This document shows positions 1 to 11,773 of a stretch of DNA of 64,000 nt, piece after piece. This DNA comes from Rostrohypoxylon terebratum. Lineage: Eukaryota > Ascomycota > Sordariomycetes > Xylariales > Hypoxylaceae. Location: contig MU385867.1 of assembly GCA_022497145.1 (NCBI GenBank), positions 310,001 through 374,000 on the forward strand. The letters are read 5' to 3'. The notes under the pieces are model-generated. The model was not told the origin of the DNA and did no database searches. It saw only the letters and a program-made list of their open reading frames with translations. A program made the position numbers and the translations under genes. The stretch's first letter is position 1. Each line of letters starts with the position of its first letter.

Positions 1-201
1 CGCCGCGGCTCGGTCGCCTTCGACGCGCTCCTTGTTAAAAAAGTCGGACAACTCTCTCGAATGGCCGCTAGAATGGGGATCCCGTGCCGCTTTCGCGAAC
101 GACGAGGACTCCTGATGTCTCCATTTGTTAGCGGAGGCGTAAGGATTGCGCTGCTCCTCCTCGTCGAGGTTATGATCGTGACCGTGTTCGTGTGCGGCCA
201 T
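1..201 (-). CDS. Hypothetical protein, 5' part only (runs off the window)
   Basis: Read on the minus strand from an ATG in a good context (CACCATGG), 67 codons stay open to the window edge, so only the N-terminus is present. It begins with an alternating histidine stretch (AAHEHGHDHN), then an acidic run (DEEEQ) and a hydrophilic part containing NPYASANKW and ELSDFFNKERVEGDRA. There is no signal peptide or membrane segment. I do not recognise the family. The composition looks like a genuine soluble, partly disordered protein. The alternating histidines could bind metal, but that is only a guess. Confidence 0.6.
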   Translation of the reverse strand, partial: MAAHEHGHDHNLDEEEQRNPYASANKWRHQESSSFAKAARDPHSSGHSRELSDFFNKERVEGDRAAA

Positions 202-2065
202 GGTGTTTTGCGAGTGGGCGAAGTCGACGATTTTTCTGAGGTAGGCACTAATTTAGAAGTACAGCTACGACGAAAAACAATGGCGGGTGGGAGGTAGAAA
301 TAAGGAGGAAATTCGCTTGTCGGTGTGTAGCTGACACTGCAAGTCTGCAACTGCTGACGATGCAAAATCTCAGGGCTGAGCCGCCAAGAGGTCGTCGATA
401 GGGAAACTCACGAGTGGAATGCGACGAGTTGCTGTGTTTGGGTGAGGCCCTACGGAATGGCGCACAATCAGAAACCAAAGGAAGCGAAATTTCGGCTACA
501 TGCAGCAGAAGATGGGAAATGTGAAAGGCGTTGCTAGGTGATAAGGTAAGGAATTATTGTGTCCCAGTCCCGGTGCTAGCAGCTATTGTAATAGTATTGT
601 AACCAGTTCGAGGGATCAGTCTGTCAGGGGATTATCATTATCACCTAATAGACTGCTAATAAACAAGGACTCAGACGTATGCCAAGACCATCAACACCAG
701 GGACGAATTACACGATACAAAGAACCAAGGGGACAGGTACGTCGTAAAGAGATTTAAGAGAATGGTTCCAAGGTTGTCAATTGTCTCAAAATGCCAATAT
801 ATTATTTTACTAATTTGATATACATGCAGATTGTTAGGGAGTTAAGTCATACGGTCATATGAGAATAGGCAACTAGATGCAAGTGATACAAAAAAGTCTT
901 GCCAAAAAGCGACTCAACGAAAAGGAAAGGAAAAATTTTGGATAAGATTGTGAGACATCGTGTGCCGATTCCGAGCAATGAAGATCTTAACATGCGAAAG
1001 TATGCTGAGTACTGTACTATGTACAAATCTCTAGATCAGCAGTTTCCCGTTGTCAATCCTAGCCACTCAGCTACCAGCTAAAGCTACGCCTGCCTTAGCA
1101 TGCAGACATCTCGATATCTGATTGGAGGGCCTTAGGGAAGGTGGGTACAAAGGACTGGTGTGGGGACTGGTGGGGTAATGATTTTTAAGTTGGTCACGAC
1201 TCACAAGTTAACAACTGGTCAAGTCATGGGCAAGTTACTGCAGTTACAATCCGAACTTGCCGTGGTCATACTAGCTCTTCCTTTCTATCAGTCTGGCAGT
1301 CCGGTTCATCCCAATTTCCAATTTAGAGCAAATAAGGTCCGCTAGCGTTACCACGTTGATCTATGTACAGGCCTCTTTCCGAATTTTCCAAACTTCCAGA
1401 TTTTTACAGGGGAGGCCTCTCAGTCTCATGCGCTCCAGCCTTGTCGGACTTGGTAATATTGAAAGACTGCTTGGCTTCCCTTGGATCTGACTATTTCCTG
1501 CATGATGTGGTATGATAGAGGATCTTGCAGCTGACTGTTACCAATAGACCCAACAGACACATCCAACATCATTTGGCGACACGCGTCTACGTGCATTTAC
1601 ATGTATCCCAAGACGGGTACGCGGCAAGACATTATTACCCGTCGCCTCAACAAGACATTGAGAAGTTGAAAGTTGAGGCGTTCCAAATACGAAGTACTTT
1701 GTAATAATATGTGTTAAACTTTCCCGGTTAAGCTTTCCAAGTTTTTCTTGGTGTGGTTAAACTTTCAGCACTTGCATTAGGCACATAAATTATTCCCCTA
1801 GGCTCTACGTACTATACACTTTAAGCTCTAAGGGATGACGTAGGTGCCGATTGCTTGGGACGAATAAGTTCGAGGCATTTGTCAAGCCTCTGTCAGGCCT
1901 CTGTCAGGCCTCAGATAATAGTGAGTTGGACTTGGTATATTTTGTAAATCAGTGATACAAGTTTGTACATGTTGGATATATTCAACAGTTCTTGGTCTTG
2001 GGGTTGCCGTATATACAACGTATACAATGAATACTACCTACTAGGTATGTAGGTAGGTATAGATT
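202..2065. other. Intergenic region with no supported gene
   Basis: About 1.9 kb between the first gene and the 3' end of the rhomboid gene. Only short, non-conserved open frames occur. It holds an 11-nt tandem repeat (1881-1913) and AT-rich stretches. The first few hundred bases are the promoter and leader of the gene at 1-201. Confidence 0.6.
1881..1913. repeat. 11-nt tandem repeat, three copies
   Basis: Three adjacent copies of an 11-mer (GTCAAGCCTCT, GTCAGGCCTCT, GTCAGGCCTCA) that differ at one or two positions. It is intergenic, downstream of the rhomboid gene. Confidence 0.75.
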
Positions 2066-3817
2066 TTAGCGTCCGCCACTCGCCGGCAGCGTCTTCTCCG
2101 TGGTTTGTACTTGTACAACCTTCTCCAACGCGCCCATGGACTTGAGTCTTTCAGCTCTGATTCTTGCTTTTTCAGCCATATGCCTCTTAACCAGTTCAAG
2201 GCCGACTCCGCCACCCAGCATGCCCGCCAAGTGCGATACAGTGTCCAGTTGGTGCGGCTTCTTCGAGAGCAACGGGAGCACATGCAGGCCTATGAGACCC
2301 CCGATTAAAAAAAGCCCTGACGGACCATGCAAGGGATCAGGCGGTAACCCAAATATCTTGAGCTCGTCGGTCTTGTGTAACCAGAAGAATGCTATCATAA
2401 TGCCGTAAACCGCTCCGGAAGCCCCTAGCGACGTAAAACCAAGCCCTTTTAGCAACACAAAATTCGCTAGACTAGCCATGAAACCCAGAGTTCCAGAAGC
2501 GAAGTAGATAGCAAGGAAATTGCCTCTTCCGATTTCGTCATGGAGCTGAGTGCCAAAAATCCAGAGAAAAGCCATGTTTACGGCAGCATGGCTAAAGTGT
2601 TGATGCGAAAATATAGCACCGATCAACTGCAAAGGTCGTGGTGTTGCAGCTACTACAATCATGTATCGGTTGAAGAAGGCCCATAACGGTGGTATGTGCC
2701 AGCAAGCCCAGAATGCCAAGTTGATGCCGATGAGAGCCAGACAGGTCGCCGCGGCTGGAGGAATATCTGGCCATAACCTATTCGACCGCGCAGGAGGTGT
2801 ATACATGGTTGCGTATGCAGCACATGCGGCACAAACCAAGAGGGTCATCGCAAGAGAAGGAAGTAAACGCTCCCAGGCCTTCATTTTGGGCGGTTCTTTC
2901 AAATTACTTGATGCGCGCTCGGTCCATTTTTGCATGCGCGGGGACAGTTCCCTCTTCGGCTTCTCCTGTTGAGTTTGAAGTGTTCCGATATTCTTCAGGG
3001 CTTCCTCTTCCTCGCGCTTTTTCTGCTCCTCCGCTAACCGCTTCTCCTCCGCCTCACGTTTCGCGATGTTTTCGGCGCGGATTCGATCGACTTCGCTTTC
3101 TCCGTAGGGTGAGTCGTTTTTGCGAGGTTGGGGGATTTTTCCAGCTGGAATGATTATTTTTTTCGCTTGCTTCACATGCTTGCCGGAGGCCGAGGCTTCT
3201 GGACTAAGTTTCCCATCTTGTTGTTCAGAACCCTCTTTCCCTTGTTGTTCCTCTATATACCGGAGTTCATCCTCGGCTCGCAGGCCGGCATTGATCACCT
3301 CGTCCACCGGGATATTAGCGCGTAGGTATTCCAAGGCTTTCGCTTTATCTGCTTCGCTAAACTCGATTGTATTCACTTGTAGATTTGGATCTTCGAGAGT
3401 CCCGGCTACTCTGCGACCATGCAAGATTCGAAGAAGCCTGTTGGCTCGCCGAGCGGTAATATGCAATCCAAATATTTGATTAACCTCTCTCTGGGTGAGA
3501 TCTTCTTTCCGGAAGGGGAGACCCTCAGCATCGTCGTATGAATCGGGTAGGTTAATGTACTCGGTGATCGCGCGGAACCTAAACAATGTCGCGGCAGACC
3601 TCCGAGACGAAATATTATATGAGTTGCGATTGACATGAGATTCTCGGGGAATATTCACCCCATTGCTTTGATATCGAAAGCATGGCGATAGAGGACTATG
3701 TCTGGTCGAAATTGAACGAGTCGCGGAAAAGACGGCTGATTTTCCGGATTTGCCAGTAATCGCCCGCAAGCCGAGGCGAAAACTTGACGGCGGTGCAAAT
3801 GAGGGGAAAATAGGCAT
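2066..3817 (-). CDS. PCP1: Mitochondrial rhomboid serine protease (PARL/Pcp1 type)
   Basis: A single-exon gene for a 583-residue intramembrane serine protease. Family members cleave transmembrane proteins of the mitochondrial inner membrane, such as Mgm1 and Ccp1 in yeast. The N-terminus is basic and Ser/Arg-rich without acidic residues, as in a mitochondrial presequence. A Lys/Glu coiled-coil stretch lies around residues 225-300. The C-terminal half carries several membrane helices with the rhomboid signatures: HQHFSHAAVN, the nucleophile in GASGAVYG (Ser467) and the catalytic histidine in SHLAGMLGG (His529), so the dyad is intact. The protein is longer than yeast Pcp1 because of the soluble N-terminal part. 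The start is the first in-frame ATG before the presequence-like segment. The substrate cannot be deduced. Confidence 0.9.
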   Translation of the reverse strand: MPIFPSFAPPSSFRLGLRAITGKSGKSAVFSATRSISTRHSPLSPCFRYQSNGVNIPRESHVNRNSYNISSRRSAATLFRFRAITEYINLPDSYDDAEGLPFRKEDLTQREVNQIFGLHITARRANRLLRILHGRRVAGTLEDPNLQVNTIEFSEADKAKALEYLRANIPVDEVINAGLRAEDELRYIEEQQGKEGSEQQDGKLSPEASASGKHVKQAKKIIIPAGKIPQPRKNDSPYGESEVDRIRAENIAKREAEEKRLAEEQKKREEEEALKNIGTLQTQQEKPKRELSPRMQKWTERASSNLKEPPKMKAWERLLPSLAMTLLVCAACAAYATMYTPPARSNRLWPDIPPAAATCLALIGINLAFWACWHIPPLWAFFNRYMIVVAATPRPLQLIGAIFSHQHFSHAAVNMAFLWIFGTQLHDEIGRGNFLAIYFASGTLGFMASLANFVLLKGLGFTSLGASGAVYGIMIAFFWLHKTDELKIFGLPPDPLHGPSGLFLIGGLIGLHVLPLLSKKPHQLDTVSHLAGMLGGGVGLELVKRHMAEKARIRAERLKSMGALEKVVQVQTTEKTLPASGGR

Positions 3818-4221
3818 GGTCCCTATATCATACCATCATGTCCCTAAGTTCTTCTTATTCGCGCACGATCCATGAGGTTTCCTAAGGCGAGCCTGGCCTA
3901 TATTTCAAACGCGGCGCCGATAGATCGGAGAATTATTGAAATCTTGAATCATTGACGACTTCTAAATTTTGATGTGATAATAAATACCTAGAATCTAGAT
4001 CGCAGTAAATTCGGTGGATGACTAATGCCCCGCACCGGTTCATATCGGGCATCTTTTAGATGCATAACTTATAAAACGTTCGGTTATCTAGATTTTCATC
4101 ATATATGCATCTCTTTGTATGTTTACTAGAGCTAGACATTTTGTCTAGTTCACGGAATAGCAATCCTCTTATACAGATTGTTTTATGTATTCAGAAATCC
4201 CTCAGCATCATTCATCCTAGA
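3818..4221. other. Intergenic region, rhomboid promoter side
   Basis: About 400 bp between the start of the rhomboid gene and the stop of the M20 peptidase gene, both on the minus strand. It must hold the rhomboid promoter and the peptidase 3' UTR. I see no clear single element in it. Confidence 0.5.
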
Positions 4222-6131
4222 TCAAAGTTCTCCCATGTTCGGTTGATCCTCGAAAGCCAAGACCGGAGAAGCATCGAAGTTCCTGATTACGTCATAGTAA
4301 AATCTCACAGCCTCCATATGAGAGAACATATCCATTCGCTCATCCACAGTATGGGCATTGGCTGTGTGTCCTTGACGAGTGGGTGTCCAACGATAGATAT
4401 TATGACTCAGATCTGGGAGGTGGGATATTAGCATTTATCGACAAGTCCGTGGCTAGACCAGAAGTTTCACTTACTCAGATAATGACGAGTATCCGTGTTA
4501 CCAGTCATTAATTCTCCAACCGGAACGACCTTGCCACCTTCGAAGGAGAAACTATGCTGGATCGTTCCCGAAAAGGTGTCCCATACAGGGCCAAAAGTAG
4601 GCGAGACCGGGGCTACCAGGGTGGCCTGAGACGAAGAGAGAATGAGCGATCCATTATACTCAGTCTCATACATCGGTTCAACAACGCCATCCTTGACATC
4701 TTCATTCAATTCAAAATCTGGATTGTTGTCTTCCCCCTTGAATGCGGACACTGACAATCCGAACTTCTTGATAATAGGCTTGAGCTGCTTCAGGATGTTG
4801 GCCTTAACTGCCGGGATCGAATCCTGGGGCGCAATACGGTGGTTAACACCGATCTTGATGTACTCAGGCATAGCATTGATTTTCACTCCTCCAAAGAAAT
4901 AGTCGACCGCTTGAGACGTCTGTATACGATATTGGGTAGCCCGGTCGATCGTCGCTAGCTCTTCCGCCAACGTATTCAAATCCCCCTTGTTAATCAAGCT
5001 AGTGATATTCGGGTCCGCATCTGGTGAGTATCTCGCCTGACAGACAAGATGGTTGTATATCGGAGAGCCTTTGATGAGTTTAGGCTTCCACGGATTGGAC
5101 TCTAGTTGGTTAACAAATTCAGACATGATACCAATACCGGTGTGCGGGAACGGGGTCGATGAGTGACCTCCGTTGACGTAAAGTTCGATCCAGATGTCAA
5201 CGTGACCCTTCTCCATCACAGCAGGAAGCGCATCTGTGGATTGTAGTCAGTTTAACGACATCCATATGCAATTACTACCCCCCAATTATACTCACATAGT
5301 GTATCGTTTCCAAGTAATTGGAGACCCATTCCGCCTTCATCGAGAATCATTTCAATTGACTTAGGGCCGTATCGCTCTTCGAGGAACGTCCCTATTGTAC
5401 CAGCACCTCGGCGACCTGAGCACTCCTCATCAAAGCCGAGTGCAACAATTATAGTTCGTCTCGGCACCCATTGGGGGTTTGCTAGCAATGTGTCCAAAGC
5501 AGACATGAGACCTGTCAAACTATTTTTGTCATCGGACGCGCCTCGTCCCCATAGCCACTGTCCATCGAAGTGAGCCGAAAACGGCGGATATTTCCAGGTA
5601 GAAACAGCATTGACAGGTACTACGTCCTGATGAGCGGCCAGCATAATGGGCTTAAGTGCTGGCTCGGTTCCGTTAATCGTGAAGACGAGGCCGAAGGTAT
5701 TCACTGTCTCGCGATCCATTCGGAGATGTCTATAGGCATGCGATTAACCGAAGAGGCTTACGAGAAGCCATATATCGTGGGGTTACCTACACATTGGGAT
5801 ATAGAGCAGCAAGAGCTCTATGTAAGTCATAGAATACTTGCCACCTGTCGTCCTCTCCGGGTTCTCCATTGTCATCGTATGAGATTGAAGGGATCTTAAC
5901 AATGGTAGAATGTCTCTTGACTTGTAATTGTAGAGCCTTCTCGTCGGAGAAGATATCCCGAGCAGCGGGCAAACCATCTTTCGAAGGGTCTAAAACTAAC
6001 GGTAAATCACACTTGAAATCGGCTGGCGTGACACCTTCGAGGACTTGCTGGGTCTCATCGTAGAGGATTGAGCGACCTAGAGTTACCGCCGGCAAGGCGC
6101 CGGCGACAAGAGCCAATTTGGACACGATCAT
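4222..6131 (-). CDS. M20 family zinc carboxypeptidase (carboxypeptidase S-like), 4 exons
   Basis: Joined from exons 6131-5791, 5729-5296, 5233-4475 and 4412-4222 (574 residues). All junctions are GT-AG and in phase (donors gtaggt, gtgagt, gtaagt). Residues 1-19 are a hydrophobic signal or anchor (MIVSKLALVAGALPAVTLG). The M20 metal ligands are present: HQD at 147-149, GRGASDDK (Asp180/181), the catalytic Glu pair in LGFDEECSG (215/216), the dimerisation-domain NGGHSSTP, and the C-terminal His in NTDTRHYL just before the last junction. Family members release C-terminal residues from small peptides in the vacuole, or act on N-acyl amino acids. The complete catalytic set argues for an active enzyme in the secretory route or vacuole. 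The precise substrate is unknown. Confidence 0.9.
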
Positions 6132-6876
6132 TTTCCCTAGGTATTGTCCACGACCACGAGCAATGGGGATAAGACGAGGTTCGATTAGCCTCTACTAACA
6201 GCTAAGAGCGAACATACAAATAATACAAATAGGCTTGGAAGTCCCTAAAAACTTGGCAGCGGGAACGAGAGGCGAATATGGAGGTTTTACTTCATCCAGC
6301 TATCATAGCTACGCTCTATTACCCCAACCCCCAATTATGCTGTTGGGGGATGCTCGTTTCCGGCTCGGAATGGCCAATTCGAAATAATTCATAGGTTTTT
6401 TGAATGGAGATAAGATACGACATAACGTAATTGGACACTAGGGAGATGCCGAAAAACAGGGCTCTTATCGCATCATTCGAACTTTCTTTGAACAGCCGGA
6501 ACTGCAATTGCCTAAGTGGGAGAAAGATATCCGACAAGGTCGTAGCCATGCACCTTTGTTTAGTTGTTTAAGTAGAGTTCCATTCCGAGTATCGGTCACA
6601 ACCGATGACCCGCATTGCCCCGCACCTGCCGTAGCTACCACCTGGTCCAAGCTCCCAAGCTCCCAAGCTCCTCCAAGATCCCCGCAAAAAAGGTTCCCAG
6701 GCTCCTTATCGATAGCAGCGCTGTAGGCAACTTTCCGACTTGCGACGACTGCAAACACCTTTGAATCTTCAAAATCGGAAGGAAACCTCCAAGCCTCTGA
6801 CATTGCAAACTTTCCTGACCAATACCGAATCCCCAGAACCATACCAAACAAACAAACAAAAGAACTACAACCGACC
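6132..6876. other. Divergent promoter region between the M20 peptidase and Tma17-like genes
   Basis: About 745 bp between two divergent starts. The part next to the plus-strand gene holds a short repeat of CTCCCAAG near 6650-6670 and an A/C-rich leader (ACCAAACAAACAAACAAA) just before the ATG at 6877, a usual fungal 5' UTR style. I see no other distinct motif. Confidence 0.5.
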
Positions 6877-7461
6877 ATGTCCTCGGAAACGCAACCCATA
6901 AACCCGGCCCGCTTCGCCGAGGCGCTGAGGGAGCTGTCGGCGGAGAGCCTGGCGCTGAAGGTGCTGGAGCTGCGCAACGCGATCGCACACCTGGACTACT
7001 CGAACGCGGAGCTGGCGCCGTTCGCGGAGGGGCGGGCGGCGGCGCCCAGGGAGCCGCAGGGGGAGCCGGACCGGGACTGCGCGGACGCGATCGCCGAGAA
7101 CGAGGCCGTGATCGCGCGGATGCAGGACCGGATCGAGCGGGTGCGTGTCGAGGTCGAGAGGAGGGGGTTGAGCTGGGGTGAGTTTCAGGGGAAGAGTGAT
7201 GGGGAGGAAGGAGGGGAGGGGGAGGGGGAGGGGGTAGGGGAGGCGACGGCTGATGGGGCGGACGCGGTGACGAATGGGGTTAATGGACATGCGGCGGAGG
7301 GAGAGACGCAGCATCCGGCGTGGAGGGACGGCACGTTTCAGACGGGCACGATAGGCGAACTCGGCGAGGAAGAGCGCGAGCTCCTTAGACGGTTGGAACA
7401 ACGGATACCTCTAGACGATGATGAAGAGGAGGAGGATCCCGAGGGGGGGATGCATCTATGA
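6877..7461 (+). CDS. TMA17: Tma17/ADC17-like proteasome-ATPase assembly chaperone
   Basis: A single-exon 194-residue acidic protein. The N-terminal half is two helices with the layout of yeast Tma17: a LRELSAESLALKVLELRNAI helix, the turn HLDYSNAELAPF, then an AIAENEAVIARMQDRIERV helix ending in ERRG. In yeast this protein helps pair the Rpt6 and Rpt3 ATPases during 26S proteasome base assembly and is stress-induced. Residues about 108-122 are a Gly/Glu repeat, the middle is low-complexity, and the C-terminus is strongly acidic (DDDEEEEDPEGG). Codons of the first 100 residues are very GC-rich compared with the flanks. The assignment rests on helix pattern and the SN..L and ENE motifs, so it is probable rather than certain. 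The alternative is an unrelated small coiled-coil protein. Confidence 0.65.
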   Translation: MSSETQPINPARFAEALRELSAESLALKVLELRNAIAHLDYSNAELAPFAEGRAAAPREPQGEPDRDCADAIAENEAVIARMQDRIERVRVEVERRGLSWGEFQGKSDGEEGGEGEGEGVGEATADGADAVTNGVNGHAAEGETQHPAWRDGTFQTGTIGELGEEERELLRRLEQRIPLDDDEEEEDPEGGMHL

Positions 7462-8405
7462 CCTCTGGAAATCGGGTCACGGTACGAGGTTATGAGAAAA
7501 ATGGGAACTAGGGCAGTCATTAATGGCGTTTGGGGCTAGGGTACGATATCAAGAAGCATTTGCAACAGAAATCGGGTACATCATGAGGAATGGGTGTGTG
7601 CAAGATACCTAGCTAAAGAGGGGTACTTATGTGCCAGGTCTACGAAATGAATATACATGGATAAGAAGATCCATGCTGATGCCTAACATTCGGTATGTGT
7701 ACCTATGCTTCCAATTCAGTGTTATCAGTGTTTGAAGATTCGGTCGACATACTTCATCAAGAGAAATGTATACACAGCTTACATTACACCCACCAAACAT
7801 TATCACGATTCTCCGAAGAGGAGCTCGATGCATCGTCATTAAATAAATGTTTGCAAGTTGGAGATCTCGAGTTGTTAAGAAACAATATATTTGGTATTGA
7901 TAGAACATCATCTAGAAGCTCATGATCCCGTTAACGTTTCTAAGAAAACAACTATATAAGAAGGGGCGAGCCATAAAGAACCGTCGACCCTCCAAAAAGT
8001 ATCATCATATATCATGAATAGGTAGGGAAAGGGGGATATAATAAAACGACACAAGAGATTAGCGTGCGCTTCGAACCCAACTCGATCGTAGGACACCATC
8101 GCCCATAGGAATTGGGGGGGGGGGTTGGGCGACAGTGTCCTCGTAAGTGTTCAAACCTTGGCCTCTTTTATTCTTCATGCTCTATGGTCAAACCACCAGA
8201 TAAATACCAAACTAAATCTGGTGCCAACCATGTATCAGAACTCTTTGCTGACCTTGACCTTGACAATATATAGGTATATATGTCCAATGTCGGTCAAGTG
8301 GCCAGTCGCCTAGATGTTCGGTGACGACAAACTTGGAAATGGTATGCTACTCCTTCCTAGTGTTCTCTAGGTACTATTTGCCTCAGTGCCATTCTACCCA
8401 CCTTC
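7462..8405. other. Convergent intergenic region
   Basis: About 940 bp between the 3' ends of the Tma17-like gene and the P450 gene. It holds a run of 11 G at about 8114-8124 and AT-rich DNA. No gene is supported here. Confidence 0.5.
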
Positions 8406-10406
8406 CTACACGAGAGTCACTCTCACCCCCTTACTGCTGCTCTTGACGGCGGGGACAGCGGTGTCGTGATCATACCTAACATCGTCTTCGGTCGTCTCGT
8501 ATAATCTCATGTGCGGGAACACTCGCAGCGCGAAAGCCGCTGTAAGGGTGTACATCTCACACAACGCGAGGCTAGAACCACGAACGAAACCGTTAGCATT
8601 GTTTCCACGACCAATGTGCAACACCCGAGCCCCTGTTTCCAGGGGGCTAGATGGGTAGTAGGTAGTAGGTATTGTCGACGATCTGTTAAATATAGGGGGT
8701 GGGTTCGGTTCAAACTTACTTAATACCTATACACATCCTCGTGCCCTTCGAGAACGAAAACAGACAGCGGTCCAGATCATGTCTCCTATTTCCCTTTTCA
8801 TCCAGCCACCGCTCCGGCACGAATTTATACGAGTCCGGGAACAAGCTCTCGTCGTGGTGGATCAGAAAGCCAGACATGCTCATAGCCCAGCCCCTCGGGA
8901 TAACATGCTCGACCTTCTCGCCCTTCCACTCCCCGCGGTACACCAAGTCCTCGTCCGTCGGGACCCTAGCCGAGCGGATCGAGCCACCGTGCGCGAGCCT
9001 AAAGCTCTCCTGGACGACGGCGGACAGGTACGGGAGCCGCTCGAGCTCAGACCACGAGGGCAAGTCCAGCGGATCCGGGACGGCAGAGCGCAGCTCGTCG
9101 GTCAGCTTGGCGAAGGTCTCCGGCTGTGAGAGCATGTAAAACGTAAGCACGGTTAGCGCCCAGCTCCCTGTCTCCGTGCCGCCGCTCATCATGGCGAGGG
9201 CCTCGCCGACAAGGCGCTCGGATGTCTTCTCCGCTGGCGGCAGGTCCGAGTCCAGTAGCTCGTTAAAGATGTTTCCCTTGACGCCCTCTGGCAGCTTCTT
9301 CCCTTCTACGACGGCCTCCGCGTTCTCTTTGCTTTGCCTGACTCTCTCGGGGATGTCGACCTAGGCTTTATGTAAGTGCTCGTTTTTCGATTGTGGTGGT
9401 AAGGACGCGCCGCTTACTTTCAAGGTCCTGATCATTAGACCCATGCCCTCGGGCAGGTAATCCATTGCCCTATACGCCGTCAGCGCCTTTTGCCAAACGA
9501 CTAAAAGTCCGCGGTTATCCATTAGAACTCACCATGTCATCGCAAGAAGGGCATGCTTGAATATAGGGTGGAAGCGGCATACGAAGTTCGCGTTAAAGAG
9601 CGAGTACAACGGCTTTCGGTAGTTAGGCAACCACCCATCTCGATCGAGGAAACCGAAACTCTTCCCGTAGCAATAGTCCGATATCACATCAGACCCAAAG
9701 CAAGAGTAGGCATCCTGGACCGTGAATGGTTTGCCTACACCTACCTCGGCGAGTAGCTTCTGACAGAGGCGTTGAGCGTACCCTCGTATATGTGGCTCGT
9801 ATTGAACAATTTGAGGCTTCGAGAAGAACTTGACTAATGGTGCTCGCCGAAAACGGTGATGGTCGTGGTCCTTGGTCACGAAAATAGAAAATTCAAAGCT
9901 TTACCTTGTTAGCTCCAAGTATACGACGTAAGATAAAAGGGGTAAGTTGGTCTTACGGTGAGCCCCTGCATTGGTGAGCGGACTTATCACGCTTCCTGCC
10001 ACCTGCCGCATATATTGTGTCAACGAAATTGAAATCGCTACAGTGGATCTCATCCGGATTAATTCGAACCAGCGGGCCTAAGTTCTCTGTCAGCATACAG
10101 GTTGCCCATTTGCGTCCTTAGTAGTAAGTGCTAGGCACCATAAATCTCATGCATTTTCCCTATCTTAACAGTGTACCTTCCGTGCCTCACGAAGTCATAC
10201 CAGTATTCGGGAAGGTATGTTGCCGCTGCCAATTTAGGACCCGGAATGCGGTACAGGGGGTGAAAGGGGGAGACATTCCACAACACCCATAGCAGCTGGT
10301 AGACCACCCAGCCACAAACAAGGATGAGGGCATTGCGAACTGTTAGGAGCTCAACCAGTCCTTCAGGAGAAGGCAAGTTTGATGATATCTCCTTGAGGAG
10401 AGCCAT
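8406..10406 (-). CDS. Cytochrome P450 monooxygenase, 6 exons
   Basis: Joined from exons 10406-10139, 10086-9957, 9898-9533, 9469-9418, 9360-8720 and 8571-8406, giving 540 residues with every phase consistent. One acceptor is AAG, preceded by GCTAAC. Residues about 20-45 form an N-terminal ER membrane anchor (ALILVCGWVVYQLLWVLW). The I-helix motif is SGGTETGS, K-helix ExxR is ESFR (390-393), the PERW motif is FVPERW, and the haem loop is FSKGTRMCIG with Cys482 as ligand. It should be an active ER-bound monooxygenase using NADPH-P450 reductase. The overall sequence resembles fungal secondary-metabolism P450s of the trichodiene-oxygenase type. No synthase or other pathway gene lies nearby, so it looks like an orphan P450 and its substrate is unknown. 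Confidence 0.92.
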
Positions 10407-11294
10407 GATATCGATGTTTTGACGTTAAGAAGAGCGCAGTGACGAATTGAATAACTGAGTCAGATAGGTACGCAGCAACTATTCTATATTTCAAGTCACC
10501 GGTATTTAATCCATTTACGCACAGGTTATATATCCCACACAACCACCAGAGACGCGCCAGGCCATGTCAGATATCTGGTTTGGCGAAGTGGAAGGCTGAG
10601 AAAGGTTGTCGACGGACATTCTAGTGACTGGTCACAATTCTCTGTCCTATAACGACCCTCCACACGGGGGCGGAGGCGTTCGGTAAGCTCTATCTATGCG
10701 CGTGACGGTGTCATTGACCTGCAGACGAGGAGCTATTTGCTAGATTATCACTCACGGTAATTATGTGGGCGCGAAGTGCGCATTGAAGATATATATGCGA
10801 TGTTACACGAATGTGACCACTCAGAACTATCATTTTTGGTAAATTTTCTGATATCATATCTGAGCATAGTGTTGTAGTAGTGTTGGCTCCTCTACGTCGT
10901 TGAGCATCTTTGATTCAATCTTAAGGCAGGGATTTCATGAGGCGATACAACCCGAAGGGATGCTGTCAGAGTATTATGCTCGAGTTCCCGATGTTTGTGA
11001 GGCCGTTAAGACGTGAGGTAGCATTGCTAGAAAGATCACATACAGGCAATCATAGACTGCGGCAGATTGTCTTCTGGAGATGGTTTGTGGTGGCTCGAAG
11101 TTTGATTCTATTTCAAGCGAATCCTTACGTGGACTCTGCTACATAAATACGACCTATACGACATATGCGACCTATACGACCTGTAACCCTACCTACTAGA
11201 ATAGGTCATTTTTGCTTTTGATCTTACTTTTTAAAAACTTTTGCTTTTGTTTCATTTGATGCAATAGCTACGCAATGCCTAGTAGTTAGTAGTT

Positions 11295-11316
11295 ACCTAG
11301 GACCTAGGTCCTAGGT
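11295..11316. repeat. Perfect 22-bp palindrome of ACCTAGGT family
   Basis: The sequence is ACCTAGGACCTAGG followed by TCCTAGGT and equals its own reverse complement over 22 bases. Fifteen-base versions (ACCTAGGTCCTAGGT or its complement) recur elsewhere in the window, always between genes. Confidence 0.9.
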
Positions 11317-11729
11317 GCCTACTACCAGGTACCTATACTGCCTAGTACTTATCTTTACCGGGGGCTTTTCAGCTCTTAGAAATAGTGATTTTGTTACGTG
11401 AAAAAGGTTTAGTGTATAATTATGTCCAGATGTCTGTAGAGCTGGAACAGGGCATATACTCGAGTACGTAAGATGACCTTTGATGGATAAGGCTGCGCAT
11501 CTTACACTGCTTGTGTAGCTTGCAGGTTGACATCTATGGATCTGATATCGGATACCCAGAAGCGAAATACTACCCCCTTTCCCCCTACCCCTCTTCAAAT
11601 GGTTGCGTAACCTTCCGGTATATAATTTTCTATTCAAGTACTAGGTAGGTATGGTAGATCCTGCTGTCTTGGACCTATGATAATTGAGCGATTGATTATT
11701 AGCACATGTATCAGAACCCTTATGGTTAC

Positions 11730-11773
11730 TACCTACCTAGTACCTACCTAGTACCTACCTAGTACCTACCTAT
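11730..11773. repeat. 11-nt tandem repeat, four copies
   Basis: Four adjacent copies of TACCTACCTAG, the last ending in T. It shares the CCTAG core with the dispersed palindromic motif. Confidence 0.85.

Noticed and set aside
6865..7401. Long minus-strand Arg/Pro-rich frame over the Tma17-like gene
   Set aside because: Shadow of a GC-rich sense frame, with an Arg/Pro/Leu-rich product and no start context.
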